In this document: positions 8,002 through 17,177 of the stretch, in pieces
How the letters are laid out: the number at the start of each line of letters is the position of its first letter
Position numbering within the stretch: position 1 is the stretch's first letter
Program-made: the position numbers and the translations under genes
Source: Bradyrhizobium erythrophlei
GTDB lineage: Bacteria > Pseudomonadota > Alphaproteobacteria > Rhizobiales > Xanthobacteraceae
Assembly (NCBI GenBank): GCA_900129675.1
Contig: FSRD01000001.1
Location: 8,235,501-8,299,500 of the forward strand
Direction of reading: 5' to 3'
Length of the DNA stretch: 64,000 nucleotides
The notes under the pieces: model-generated
Told to the model about the DNA's origin: nothing
The model's database searches: none
Seen by the model: the letters and a program-made list of their open reading frames with translations, nothing else

Positions 8002-8592
8002 TCAATAAGGCGGCGCCTTCCTCCCCCGCTGCGCTTTGGCGGCTTCCATCCACCACGTCAAATCATCGGCAAACCTCGGAAACGCATGCTCCAGCGCCTT
8101 GCCGCCCTCGCCGTTCGGTTTACCCTCCGCCGAGAGGGTCTGCGCGATCGGCCCCACCGCGATCGTGGACGAGATCACCACCATGCCCATTTCCGAGAGT
8201 GTGCCATGCCACGCCGTCGCGGCCCGCGCGCCTGAGAAACGTCCGGCCGAATAGCTGGCTATGGCGGCGGGGCGCCAGAACCATTCTTCCAGAAAATGAT
8301 CGGTAAGGTTTTTCAGCCCCGGCTGGACACCCCAATTATATTCGCCGGTGATGAAGACAAACCCGTCGGCGCCGCGGATCTCGCCCGCGAGTTTTTCCAA
8401 CGCTGCCGGCGCCTCACCCTTCGGATATTCCTTGTACATCCGGTCCAGCATCGGCAGGCCGACCGCCTTGGCGTCGATCAGCTCGACGTCGTCCCCCCGG
8501 GCGCGAAGACCCTCGACGACGAAATGGGCGAGACGGATGCCCATCCGGTCGGAGCGATAGGAGCCGTAGAGCACGAGAATGCGATGAGTCAT
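8002..8592 (-). CDS. NADPH-dependent FMN reductase family protein
   Basis: This 196-residue protein has a flavodoxin-like fold of the NADPH-dependent FMN reductase family. Visible features are the phosphate-binding loop LVLYGSYRSDRMGIRLA at the N-terminus, the TGEYNWGVQPGLKNLTDH segment (family pattern PEYNxxxPGxLKNxxD), and a Ser/Gly-rich SAGRFSGARAA loop. The ATG at 8592 (MTHRILVLYGSYR) was chosen because the fold starts there. Such enzymes reduce flavins or quinones in the cytoplasm with NADPH. No operon partner is evident. Confidence 0.88.
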   Translation of the reverse strand: MTHRILVLYGSYRSDRMGIRLAHFVVEGLRARGDDVELIDAKAVGLPMLDRMYKEYPKGEAPAALEKLAGEIRGADGFVFITGEYNWGVQPGLKNLTDHFLEEWFWRPAAIASYSAGRFSGARAATAWHGTLSEMGMVVISSTIAVGPIAQTLSAEGKPNGEGGKALEHAFPRFADDLTWWMEAAKAQRGRKAPPY

Positions 8593-8794
8593 GATATCCA
8601 CACACTGCATGAGGCCGCGCGGTGATGATAAGCTCGGCGTCATCAGCCGCCAATCTTGATCTGGCGCAATACGCCGCGCGGCCATCCGCCACAAGCTGAC
8701 CTGGTGTCATGTTCCAGGGGGTACCGCCTTTGGCCGACTTTCGTCCAGCGAACAATCGTCCTAGTCTTCCCCGGGCTCGCAGCGGAGCATCGCG

Positions 8795-9223
8795 ATGCGT
8801 TTTCGCGTAAGGAAGTTCGCCCATGTTCTGGAGCGCCTTGGGCTGGCCATGGCTGGTGCCGCCAACGGCTTGTTTGTTGCAGCCCTGGTCGGGACCAGCG
8901 TCGCCGCGCTGACGACACAGGCTTTCCTGCTGCTCATGATGATTGGCGGTGCCGTCGGATTCTACCTGGGAATCGATACTCCACCCCTGCCCTTTCATCC
9001 GCACGATGACCATAACCGCGGCGACGGCGGCAAGATCGACGCCGCGGAATTCCTGAGCGCCGTCGGCACGTTTCTGGCGGCGACGGCGGCGTTTGCGTCG
9101 GTGTGCGTGATCGTGCTTCGTCACGATCCACACATCGCCTGGACATGGATGATCATGGCGGGATGGATTGTCGGCGTGGTCATGCAGATCATTGCCGGAT
9201 CGATCGCGCGTTTTCGCCGTTAG
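8795..9223 (+). CDS. small four-helix membrane protein
   Basis: This 142-residue protein has four hydrophobic segments: about residues 17-40, 43-59, 86-108 and 116-135. A His/Asp-rich loop (PFHPHDDHNRGDGG) lies between the second and third. The loop composition could bind metal, but this is speculation. No family was recognised. The ATG at 8795 gives a positively charged N-terminus before the first helix. Confidence 0.7.
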   Translation: MRFRVRKFAHVLERLGLAMAGAANGLFVAALVGTSVAALTTQAFLLLMMIGGAVGFYLGIDTPPLPFHPHDDHNRGDGGKIDAAEFLSAVGTFLAATAAFASVCVIVLRHDPHIAWTWMIMAGWIVGVVMQIIAGSIARFRR

Positions 9224-9358
9224 GGCCGGCCGCTCGCAGGGCGCAGGCTACGATCGATCTACCGAAAATTAATCAAATCGTTGCACGCTGATGCCAACAG
9301 CAAAAAATCGCCAAAATCCTTTTTACGAAATGCGTTCGTTCAAGAAGGAAGACCTCCC

Positions 9359-9613
9359 ATGCGGATCAAACTCGCGATCTTCGTTGGTTCGGTGGCCGCC
9401 CTGGCTGTGATGACGGCGCCTGTGCTGGCGAAGAATTCCACGCCCCAGAAGACCGACGACAAATCGACCTCATCGTCCTGCCATGCCTACCAGCAGGCGG
9501 CCGACGGATCGTGGATGGAGCTGCCATGCCAGGAGCTGGGTTCCGGTTCCGGCGCCCCCGCCCAGCATAAATCCGCGACGCGCAGTACGGTCGAAGAAAC
9601 CCGCACACGCTGA
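9359..9613 (+). CDS. small secreted protein with two cysteines
   Basis: This 84-residue protein has a signal peptide (MRIKLAIFVGSVAALAVMTA, cleavage near VLAKN) and a short mature region. The mature part holds two cysteines in the pattern SSCHAYQQ and LPCQELG, which may form a disulfide. The start at 9359 has an AAGGAAGACC ribosome-binding region. Similar short Cys-containing exported proteins are common in Bradyrhizobium. Function unknown. Confidence 0.7.
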   Translation: MRIKLAIFVGSVAALAVMTAPVLAKNSTPQKTDDKSTSSSCHAYQQAADGSWMELPCQELGSGSGAPAQHKSATRSTVEETRTR

Positions 9614-9777
9614 AATCGGGTGGTGGACCGGCCAGTTCGTCTATTCGATTGGCTGCGCTGACGGGCTTCGGGACCCGCGCCGGCGCTCGCGCGCCGCAAG
9701 CGTAAACCCGAGATTAACACCGGCTATTTACGATAGTGGGGAACTCGCCCCAGACCCATCGTGAACGGCCAAACCCC

Positions 9778-11859
9778 ATGAAAATCGGTACCCTTCTGAC
9801 CGCCGCCATCGTCTCGCTTTCCGCCGTCGGCGGGGGGCTGGCGGTCTATGTCGCCGCCACGAAATACCAGACCATGGACCATGTTTCCGTCGCCCAGCGC
9901 CGGCTGGAGATCGTCAGGGCCGTCGGCGACATTCCGCGCTATCTCAATTCCGAACGCGGCTTCGCCACCAATATCCTGATGGGCCCCCCCGCCGTGGATC
10001 CGAAGCTGCGGGCAGAACTCGACAAATACCGCAAGCGGACCGATGGCGCGCGCGACAAGATGAACGAGGTCAAGGGCACCCTGCCCGGCGCGTTCGACGA
10101 TGCGGCGGCCGTGATGGCCGGCATCGACGCCCTGAACGTCAAATTCGCTGCCCTGCGCGAGTCGATCGACAAGGCGATCGACGGTCCGGCCGATACCCGC
10201 AAGGATGCCGCCAGGAAGATCGTCTCCGAGAACGCGGTCTTCAACACTGCCGTGACCACGCTGCTCGACGGGCAGGTCCGCAAGATCGCCCCGCTCGATG
10301 GCGATGCCTACCGGCAGGCGAGCTACGCCAACATCGCCTGGACCTTGCGCGACGTCGGCGGCCTCAACGCCAGCCTGCACAAGAACCTCGTCGGCGCCCA
10401 GCGCGCAGCGACCGAGGCCGAGAAGATGGATATCAGCCGCTCGCAAGGCCGCAACGACCAGATACTGATGTCGCTGCAGGAATTGCGCGGCAATGCCTCA
10501 ACGCCGGCCAATGTTGCGATTGCGCTGGGCAAGATGAACGAGGACTATGTCGAGCGTTTCGGCAAAGAGTTGAAACTGGTGAAGGACGGCGCCGTCAGCG
10601 GCAAATATGAGCACGATCTCGACACCTATTTTGTGGAGTCGCAACGCGGCCTCGGCGCGATCATCGAGGTGCGCGACGCGTTCTATGACAACGCCGCGCA
10701 GATCCTCGGCACCAGCTATTCCGCCGCGCGCTTCAGTTTCCTGATCGCGCTCGCAGGGCTGATCGCGGTCGCGGCAGCCAGCGCCGCCCTCGTAACGATG
10801 GTACGCCGCCGCGTCTGCAAGCCGATCGTCGACCTCACGGCCAGGATGTCGAACCTCGCCAGCGGCGATTTCGCCGGCGACATCGATGGCGCCGGCCGCG
10901 GCGACGAGATCGGCGCGATGGCGTCCGCCGTCCAGGTGTTCAAGGATAACATGATCAGGGCGGATCGCCTCGCCGCGGAAAAGGAAGCCGAGAACGAAAT
11001 CAAGATGCGGCGCGCCCGCGTGCTCGACGATCTCACCCGCGCGTTCGAGACCAAGGTCAGCGAACTCGTCGGCGGATTGTCGTCGGCCTCCGCCGTGATG
11101 GAAGACACCGCGCAGTCGATGTCGTCGACGGCATCCGACACCAACCGCCAGGCCGCCGTCGTCGCCGCGGCATCCGAACAGACCTCGACCAACGTGCAGA
11201 CGGTCGCCAGCGCCACCGAGGAATTGACGTCCTCGATATCGGAGATCGGCCGCCAGGTCGCACAATCCACCGAAATCGCCGCGCGTGCGGTCGAGAACGC
11301 ACGGCGCACCGGCGATACCGCGCGTTCGCTGGCCGAAGGCGCGCAGAAGATCGGCGATGTCGTGACCCTGATCCAGAACATTGCGGCGCAGACCAATCTG
11401 CTGGCGCTGAACGCGACCATCGAGGCCGCGCGCGCCGGCGACGCCGGACGGGGCTTTGCGGTCGTTGCTTCCGAAGTGAAGTCGCTGGCCGGCCAGACCG
11501 CCAAAGCCACCACCGAAATCTCCGAGCAGATCGCGGCGATCCAGGCCGCGAGCGACCAGACCGTGACCGCGATCGGCAACGTGGCCGAGGTGATCGCCGA
11601 GATCGATCAGATCGGGATTGCGATCGCGTCCGCGATCGAGGAGCAGGGCTCGGCGACCAAGGAGATTTCCCGCAGCGTCCAGGAAGCCGCGCGCGGCACC
11701 CAGGAGGTCAACGCCAACATCTCCGGCGTCCAGCGCGCCGCCGACGATACCGGCGCCGCCGCCGGTCAGGTGCTGGGAGCCGCGGAACAGCTATCGTCGC
11801 AATCGAAGGATCTCGCCGGCCAGGTCAACCGCTTCCTCGCCGAGGTCAGGGCGGCGTAA
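9778..11859 (+). CDS. methyl-accepting chemotaxis protein
   Basis: This 693-residue chemoreceptor has a first transmembrane helix at about residues 4-27 and a periplasmic sensor of about 290 residues with no recognised ligand fold, mostly helical. A second transmembrane helix lies near 317-341, followed by a HAMP linker and a cytoplasmic signalling domain. The hairpin tip at about residue 532 carries the diagnostic IQNIAAQTNLLALNATIEAA and then GRGFAVVASEVKSLA. The start was put at the ATG at 9778, directly before the first helix. There is no C-terminal CheR/CheB pentapeptide (it ends EVRAA). It is an orphan receptor: no che genes are nearby. Ligand unknown. Confidence 0.95.
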   Translation: MKIGTLLTAAIVSLSAVGGGLAVYVAATKYQTMDHVSVAQRRLEIVRAVGDIPRYLNSERGFATNILMGPPAVDPKLRAELDKYRKRTDGARDKMNEVKGTLPGAFDDAAAVMAGIDALNVKFAALRESIDKAIDGPADTRKDAARKIVSENAVFNTAVTTLLDGQVRKIAPLDGDAYRQASYANIAWTLRDVGGLNASLHKNLVGAQRAATEAEKMDISRSQGRNDQILMSLQELRGNASTPANVAIALGKMNEDYVERFGKELKLVKDGAVSGKYEHDLDTYFVESQRGLGAIIEVRDAFYDNAAQILGTSYSAARFSFLIALAGLIAVAAASAALVTMVRRRVCKPIVDLTARMSNLASGDFAGDIDGAGRGDEIGAMASAVQVFKDNMIRADRLAAEKEAENEIKMRRARVLDDLTRAFETKVSELVGGLSSASAVMEDTAQSMSSTASDTNRQAAVVAAASEQTSTNVQTVASATEELTSSISEIGRQVAQSTEIAARAVENARRTGDTARSLAEGAQKIGDVVTLIQNIAAQTNLLALNATIEAARAGDAGRGFAVVASEVKSLAGQTAKATTEISEQIAAIQAASDQTVTAIGNVAEVIAEIDQIGIAIASAIEEQGSATKEISRSVQEAARGTQEVNANISGVQRAADDTGAAAGQVLGAAEQLSSQSKDLAGQVNRFLAEVRAA

Positions 11860-11904
11860 TCCGCCCGCGATGCGGCTTGCGCTGACGGCAAATCGACGTC
11901 GCGA

Positions 11905-13065
11905 CTACCCGCGAAGCCCCAGCACCCGGCGGGCGATGGACTGGCGATGGACTTCGCTCGGCCCCTCATACATCCGCATCAACCGTGCCTTCTGCCATAG
12001 CGCGTTGAGCGGCAATTCCAGCGTCATGCCGAGCGCGCCGAGCGTCTGCATGGCGTGGTCGCAGGCGTCATAGGCCATCTCGGTCGCGAACACCTTGATC
12101 ATCGAGGCCTCATGCCTGACGTCTTCGCCGCGATCGGTCTTTTCCGCGGCGTCGCGCACCATCAGCCGGCACGCATGCATGCGTGTCGCGATATCGGCGA
12201 CCCACCACTGGATCGCCTGGCGTTCGGCCAGCTTGACGCCGAACGTCTCGCGCTGCCTCGCGTGCTCGCACATCATGTCGCTGGCGCGCCGCGCGATGCC
12301 GATGCAGGTCGATCCCATTTCAAGCCTGCGGGTGCGCAGCCGCAACTGCATCGGCGCGTAGCCCTTCCCGACTTCGCCGAGCGCGGAATCGGCCGGGATG
12401 CGGCAGTCTTCAAAGACGATCTCGTAGGTCGAGCCGCCGCCGAGCATCGGGATTTCGCGCTCGATGATGAATCCGGGCGTGCCCTTCTCGACGATGAAAG
12501 ACGTAATGCCGCCCTGCCGCGCGTCGCTGCCGACGCGCGCCATCACGATGATGAAATCGGCCGCGCGGGCGTTGCTGATCCAGATCTTCCGGCCGTTCAA
12601 AACCCATTGCGCGCCGTCGAGGACCGCCCGCGTCTTCATCGCGGCGGGATCGCCGCCGGCCCCCGGCTCGGAGATCGCGATCGCCGACGTCATCCGTCCT
12701 TCGATATAGGGCTGCAGATATTGCTTCTTTTGCGCCTCGGTGCCGACGGCCTGCAGCATGCGCAGGTTCGGCGAGTCCGGCGGCAATACAAACGGCACGC
12801 AGGTCCGGCCGAGTTCTTCGTGCACGGCCGCCATCGTGCGCGTCGGCAGGTCGTGGCCGCCGAGATCTTCGGGCGCGTCGAGACCCCACAATCCAAGATC
12901 CTTCGAGACCGTGCGCAGCCGCTGCTTCTGCTCCGCGGTCAATTCGGGATGGCCGGTGCCGGGCAGCTTGGACTTCAGGTAATGAGGCTCCAGAGGAATC
13001 AGTTCCCGATCCACAAACCGCGCCACCGTCTCGCGGATCATTGCCGTTTCTTCATCGGTGCTCAT
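11905..13065 (-). CDS. acyl-CoA dehydrogenase family protein
   Basis: This 386-residue protein shows the usual three-part acyl-CoA dehydrogenase layout: an N-terminal helical domain, a central beta domain with AIAISEPGAGGDP and NGRKIWISNARAADF (FAD and substrate contacts), and a C-terminal helical domain ending MYEGPSEVHRQSIARR. Enzymes of this type oxidise acyl-CoA esters to enoyl-CoA and pass electrons to ETF. The ATG at 13065 (MSTDEETAMIRETVA) starts at the usual family position. No fatty-acid operon is adjacent, so the substrate cannot be predicted. The closest class is the medium/branched-chain type commonly annotated in Bradyrhizobium. Confidence 0.93.
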   Translation of the reverse strand: MSTDEETAMIRETVARFVDRELIPLEPHYLKSKLPGTGHPELTAEQKQRLRTVSKDLGLWGLDAPEDLGGHDLPTRTMAAVHEELGRTCVPFVLPPDSPNLRMLQAVGTEAQKKQYLQPYIEGRMTSAIAISEPGAGGDPAAMKTRAVLDGAQWVLNGRKIWISNARAADFIIVMARVGSDARQGGITSFIVEKGTPGFIIEREIPMLGGGSTYEIVFEDCRIPADSALGEVGKGYAPMQLRLRTRRLEMGSTCIGIARRASDMMCEHARQRETFGVKLAERQAIQWWVADIATRMHACRLMVRDAAEKTDRGEDVRHEASMIKVFATEMAYDACDHAMQTLGALGMTLELPLNALWQKARLMRMYEGPSEVHRQSIARRVLGLRG

Positions 13066-13225
13066 CAAGTCGGTCCTCTCGCGCCACGCGTGGTTCAAAG
13101 CAGTAGCGCATTTCCAATTTGCATGAACAGCGGAAAGCGCACCGGTCAGCTCGAACCGCGCCGAAGTTTCGTCTGGCGAAGTCGGAGGCGGCGCAGCAGG
13201 TGCGTCGCGTCGAACGGCTCGGTTT

Positions 13226-13483
13226 TCAGAGCAGTTTCGAGCGAACGAACAGCGCGCGCAGCGCGTTGGTCGCCTGCACGGTCAACATCGCATTGCCGGC
13301 GGCGCCCTGAAGCGAGTTGATGGCGTCGTCGTGTAACGACTTGAACTCCATCCACTCGATCGAACTGAGATTGGTGATGAACTGATAGGCCTGGCCGACG
13401 GTCGCGATTGAAACCGTTGCTCCGTTCAGCTTGATTTTGAAAGTGGCTCGCAGCGGAGTTTCAGATTTCGATGCTTCGGTCAT
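13226..13483 (-). CDS. small DUF982-like protein
   Basis: This 85-residue protein contains FKIKLNGATVSIATVGQAYQ, then WMEFKSLHDDAINSLQGAA and NALRALFVRSKLL. The order (beta strands, then a residue pair before a helix, then an ALxG-type helix and a C-terminal RxxF helix) resembles the small rhizobial DUF982 family, but the match is loose. It is soluble, with no signal peptide. Function unknown. Confidence 0.65.
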   Translation of the reverse strand: MTEASKSETPLRATFKIKLNGATVSIATVGQAYQFITNLSSIEWMEFKSLHDDAINSLQGAAGNAMLTVQATNALRALFVRSKLL

Positions 13484-13542
13484 GGTTTGATGTTAAACGA
13501 GGAAATCGAAATGTTTCGTCATCGCTCGTTGCCAAATAAGCC

Positions 13543-14577
13543 TCATGACTGCGAGGTCGAACGTCGCGGAACCGCATCGCCAAGACTTGGCACGACGACG
13601 AGACGCGTAACCTCGCCATTGTTATACGCCTGCAGGAAGCGATCGTAGTCCTTGAACGACACGCAGCCGTTGGAATCGCCGTTGGGGCCGAGCATGTAGC
13701 TGTGCGTCAGCAGCCCGGAACGGCCGAGCGTCGCATTGCTGTCGACCGGAATCATGCGCAGCGCCCGGACGCCGTGGAACAGCCGCTCGCGGGGCTTCAG
13801 GTCATAGACTGCCGGCGGCGTCGCGCCGAGGTTGACCTCATGAACGTGTTGCGGGTCATCCATCAGGCTGCCCATTCCCGAATGGGCCTCCAGTTTCGAA
13901 CCGTTCGGCATGTAAACGGCATGCGCCGAGATATCGTAAACCGCAGTCTGTCCGTCGTAGCCGAGCGCCCCGAGATCCGGTCCGTCGCGAAACAGGCCGC
14001 CGTCAGGGGCGAGCGAGGCCAGCCGGACGCGTCCCGGGATCAGGTCGGACAGCTTTTGCAGCAGGGTGCGCCGGTCAGGCTGGGGCGTGGTGTCGGCCTG
14101 GGCGAACGCCGCCGCCCCTGCCCGCGTGTCGAGGTTTGCCTCGGCCGGGCGGGATTTTGGCAGCGGAATCCCGGACGAGGCGGCGGGCCTGGATTCCTCG
14201 ACCTTGGGTCCGGGTGCATCCTCGAGCACGGCGGACCGCCAGTCCTGGGACTGCAACTGCTGGCCGAGCAGGCCCCTGGCTTCACGAAGCCTGATCTCGG
14301 CGGCCGAAAGCGCCGACTGGTCGAGGGTGCGCGAAGCAAAGGTGTCGGCCGGCGATTCGGGCGTGGACGCCGGCTGGAAGCGATCGGCAAACGACGGCAG
14401 GTCGGCGTTTGCCGGCAGCGCCGCGGTGGGGAGCATGGCCGTGTTGGCCGAATCGGCGATCCAGGCAGCCGCGCCCAGCGCCAGAGCGACCGCAGCCAAC
14501 GTCAGCGCGGTCGTTTCCGACCACGAGAAGCGGCGATGCAACGATAGCCGATCAGCTGTCGTCCTGACTGACGTCAT
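13543..14577 (-). CDS. DUF2778 (L,D-transpeptidase-like) membrane-anchored protein
   Basis: This 344-residue protein has an N-terminal membrane anchor (TTALTLAAVALALGAAAWIA) and a long Pro/Ala/Ser-rich linker, then a C-terminal catalytic-like domain from about residue 200. That domain contains YDISAHAVYMPNGSKLEAHS and the motif HSYMLGPNGDSNGCVSFKDY. The His...Ser-x-Gly-Cys pattern is what L,D-transpeptidases and DUF2778 proteins use for peptidoglycan cross-link chemistry in the periplasm. DUF2778 is close to the Tlde1 effector fold, but no type VI genes are here, so a housekeeping cell-wall role is more likely. The start was set at the ATG at 14577. Confidence 0.82.
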   Translation of the reverse strand: MTSVRTTADRLSLHRRFSWSETTALTLAAVALALGAAAWIADSANTAMLPTAALPANADLPSFADRFQPASTPESPADTFASRTLDQSALSAAEIRLREARGLLGQQLQSQDWRSAVLEDAPGPKVEESRPAASSGIPLPKSRPAEANLDTRAGAAAFAQADTTPQPDRRTLLQKLSDLIPGRVRLASLAPDGGLFRDGPDLGALGYDGQTAVYDISAHAVYMPNGSKLEAHSGMGSLMDDPQHVHEVNLGATPPAVYDLKPRERLFHGVRALRMIPVDSNATLGRSGLLTHSYMLGPNGDSNGCVSFKDYDRFLQAYNNGEVTRLVVVPSLGDAVPRRSTSQS

Positions 14578-14724
14578 CGATTCCCCGGTTCCACCCGTTG
14601 GAGCGCCCACCCCGCAGGGGGTTCATCGAAAGGCCGGATACAATATCAGGGCCATAACTGAGGCATAATCGAGACAAACGGCTAAGGCGGCCGTCCGTCC
14701 CCATGGTTAACGCACCGCCTGCGC

Positions 14725-15402
14725 CTAGTCGTGGAACCCGACATAGCGCACGAAATCACCGTTCGATTCGCGGTCAGACCGGACCGCATTAGCCGGAAAA
14801 CTGTCGTCCGGATATCCCATCGCGACACAGGTCATAATGGCCTGGTCCTCGGGGATGCCGGCCACCTCGCGCACGATATCCGATCGCATGATGCCCTGGC
14901 CGTTGATGACGCTGCCAAGGCCCCGGTCCCACGCCGCCAGCACGATGCCGTAGCAGAGCGCGCCGAGATCGAAGTGGCACACCGCACCCGGATCGAGGAT
15001 CCGGTCATAGCTCACGACCAGCGAAACCGGCGCATCGAATTGCCGAAAGCCCCGCAACACCCAGTCCTGCCGCATCGGCTTGTCGTCGCGCGCGATGCCC
15101 ATGGCGCCGAACAGCTTTTTGGCGACATCGACCTGCCGCCCGCGGTGAACGCCCTGATACTCGCCGTGGCTGATGATATCGCGCTTGGGCTTGGCGCCGG
15201 CGACCATCTCTTCCATGTTGCGCTGGCGGACCCGCTCCAGCGGCTCGCCCGTCAGGACGTGGACATGCCAGGGCTGGGTATTCATCGAGGACGGCGCGCG
15301 CTTGGCGACTTCGATAATCTCCTCGATGACGGCGCGCGGCACGGGCTTGTTCTTGAAGCCACGTACGCTTCGGCGCGTCTGTACCAGCGTCTCGAAATCC
15401 AT
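14725..15402 (-). CDS. nitroreductase family protein
   Basis: This roughly 225-residue flavoprotein begins MDFETLVQTRRSVRGFKNKP. The RRSVR motif contacts FMN phosphate, followed by APSSMNTQPWHVHVLTG and, near the C-terminus, ITCVAMGYPDDSF-like residues. The pattern is that of oxygen-insensitive NAD(P)H nitroreductases, homodimeric FMN enzymes acting on nitroaromatics or quinones in the cytoplasm. The ATG at 15402 is preferred over GTG/ATG codons a few residues upstream because it has GGGGA before it and matches the family start. Physiological substrate unknown. Confidence 0.9.
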   Translation of the reverse strand: MDFETLVQTRRSVRGFKNKPVPRAVIEEIIEVAKRAPSSMNTQPWHVHVLTGEPLERVRQRNMEEMVAGAKPKRDIISHGEYQGVHRGRQVDVAKKLFGAMGIARDDKPMRQDWVLRGFRQFDAPVSLVVSYDRILDPGAVCHFDLGALCYGIVLAAWDRGLGSVINGQGIMRSDIVREVAGIPEDQAIMTCVAMGYPDDSFPANAVRSDRESNGDFVRYVGFHD

Positions 15403-15569
15403 TCGTTGCATCCCCACGTTTCTTCCGCGCCAGGCGCGCGTTTTCGGTCCGCCAAGGCCCGGGGCGGACAGTCCATGCCGATCACTTTATCAAGGAAATC
15501 CAGCTTGGGAACTTGATCACCTGAAGAATCCGCGATCCAATCCGACGGTGTCGTGATTGGGAGAGCCTC

Positions 15570-15818
15570 ATGTTCAAACGTCTATTTTTGGTTGCAATGC
15601 TTGGAACATTCTCCATCGGCTCGGCGTTCGCGCAGGAAAGCTGCGAGAGCAAGGCCGTCGGCAAGGACGGAAAAGCGCTGGCCGGTGCCGCGAAGGCATC
15701 CTTCATGAAGAAATGCATGGCCGATAACTGCGAGACCAAAGCCGTCGGTTCGGACGGCAAGCCGCTTTCCGGCGCTGCCAAAACCAGCTTCATGAAGAAG
15801 TGCGAAAAGGGCGCATAG
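15570..15818 (+). CDS. PsiF-repeat periplasmic protein
   Basis: This 82-residue protein has a signal peptide (MFKRLFLVAMLGTFSIGSAFAQ) followed by two copies of a PsiF-type repeat. Each has the pattern C-E-x-K-A-V-G-x-D-G-K-x-L-x-G-A-A-K-x-S-F-M-K-K-C. PsiF repeats were named from the phosphate-starvation-inducible E. coli gene psiF; their molecular role is unknown. The cysteines at each end of the repeats could pair. No Pho box was evident upstream. It is probably a periplasmic small protein. Confidence 0.85.
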   Translation: MFKRLFLVAMLGTFSIGSAFAQESCESKAVGKDGKALAGAAKASFMKKCMADNCETKAVGSDGKPLSGAAKTSFMKKCEKGA

Positions 15819-15915
15819 GCGCTTAAGCGCCCTCCTGCCTCGGGAGCGCAAGCGGCGGCCAGTCTCGTTCGAACGGGTCGTCGCATCGATGGCCGTTGCA
15901 AGTTCGCGTCATCCG

Positions 15916-16860
15916 TCACGCTCCACGCGATCTTGCGAGGGTCTCCGATGGGGACTCGCCGAATTGGGAACGATAGCTCCTGGAGAAATCGCTCAGATGC
16001 CAAAAGCCAAACGCAAGCGCGCAGGCCTTGACGCTGTGAGTGCCGGCCACAAGCCGTTGCCGAACCAGCCATAGCCGCCTCAGCCGCAGGTACCGATGCA
16101 GGCTCATTCCCCGGTAGCGCTTAACCGCGTCATGAATGGTGCGCACTGAAACGCCAACCTGCTTTGCCAGTTCACCGCTGTAGACCGGATGGGCAATATC
16201 GCCCGCCAATGCGGCCTGGACATCTCTGAAGACTTCGAAGTGCCGGGCGGAGTTGGCGCGCGTGGCCCACTGCGTGGTCACCACCTCCGCGAAGGCGGTG
16301 TCGACAGCAGCCAGCAGCGACTCCCGGATTGCAGCCGAGGCTGCGGGCACGTCCGAGGGATCGACAAACCCCGATGAGACCGACAACACCTGCAATGTCA
16401 GTTCACGCAGCGAAAGTTGCGCGGAAACGCTGGTCTCAAATATCCTGAAGTTGGGGCCGGCCCGAGGCCAACCGCGCCCCTCGATCTCCGGCGTAAAGAC
16501 GAACGACGCGTACTGCCTTGGCGTGCGTTCGACCTGACTAAAGGCAGCTCCATTGCTTCCGATCACGATGACCGAACGGTCTCTTTCAACACCATTGAAA
16601 CGGATGGGCGTCCCGTCATCCATCGAAAATCCGATGGCGGTGCAATTCGGGGCAAGCTGCGCGTCGGTGATCCGCGGGAATGACTTGGTGTAATTCACGT
16701 CACACCCCGCCAGGTTCAGGATGATTTGCTCAGCCGAGATTTTTCGCACAAGCGGCGTGAAGTCCACACTGAGATGTCGCACCGAACTTCGAAATGCATC
16801 GATGTCGGCAAATCGAAATATCTTCGGCGCCATCGTCGGCGCGAGAGGAATACTGTTCAT
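15916..16860 (-). CDS. AraC-family transcriptional regulator
   Basis: This 314-residue regulator has a C-terminal pair of helix-turn-helix motifs at about residues 215-305: VGVSVRTIHDAVKRYRGMSL, then KACALAFGFWHLSDFSRSYR, then FGESPSETLAR. This is the AraC/XylS DNA-binding layout. The N-terminal part (about residues 1-200) is a beta-rich ligand-sensing region of a type I do not recognise. The gene is divergent from the DUF2336/PilZ/HD-GYP run. The 317-base space between them holds a 20-base tandem repeat, the kind of site AraC proteins often bind, so it may control itself and the operon. That is inference. Confidence 0.9.
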   Translation of the reverse strand: MNSIPLAPTMAPKIFRFADIDAFRSSVRHLSVDFTPLVRKISAEQIILNLAGCDVNYTKSFPRITDAQLAPNCTAIGFSMDDGTPIRFNGVERDRSVIVIGSNGAAFSQVERTPRQYASFVFTPEIEGRGWPRAGPNFRIFETSVSAQLSLRELTLQVLSVSSGFVDPSDVPAASAAIRESLLAAVDTAFAEVVTTQWATRANSARHFEVFRDVQAALAGDIAHPVYSGELAKQVGVSVRTIHDAVKRYRGMSLHRYLRLRRLWLVRQRLVAGTHSVKACALAFGFWHLSDFSRSYRSQFGESPSETLARSRGA

Positions 16861-16960
16861 TCAAAATCTTCTTGGCAAAAAGCCTGCGTCAGCGCGCAAT
16901 GTCACGCCCGCAATGGCACCAAATTCCACACCTCCCGAGTATGTCCGCCAACCGACATAA

Positions 16961-17000
16961 GAACGATATGCGTGTCGGGAGAACGATATGCGAGTCGGCG
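16961..17000. promoter_or_regulatory. two 20-base direct repeats in the AraC/DUF2336 intergenic region
   Basis: GAACGATATGCGTGTCGGGA is followed immediately by GAACGATATGCGAGTCGGCG, 17 of 20 positions identical. The 20-base spacing puts both copies on about the same helix face, as expected for AraC-type operators. It lies about 100 bases from the araC-type start and 180 from the operon start. Function is inferred. The rest of 16861-17177 shows no gene. Confidence 0.5.
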
Positions 17001-17177
17001 CCGAAAAATAGCTGAATCAAGTCTCATTTTGCCTAAATTCGATAGTGTTTGCAGCATTACACGCGGTATCAGGAAACCCCACGCGCCGTATTCTTATGGG
17101 CGCATTAATGATTGTGACGCCTAATTCGACGGTCGGACAGTTTTCGTTCCGCAGCGGAACAAGAATTGGTGCCGCGG

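Noticed and set aside
10498..11265. Long minus-strand frames under the chemoreceptor gene
   Set aside because: They are antisense to a clear chemoreceptor with well-placed motifs and have no supporting family.
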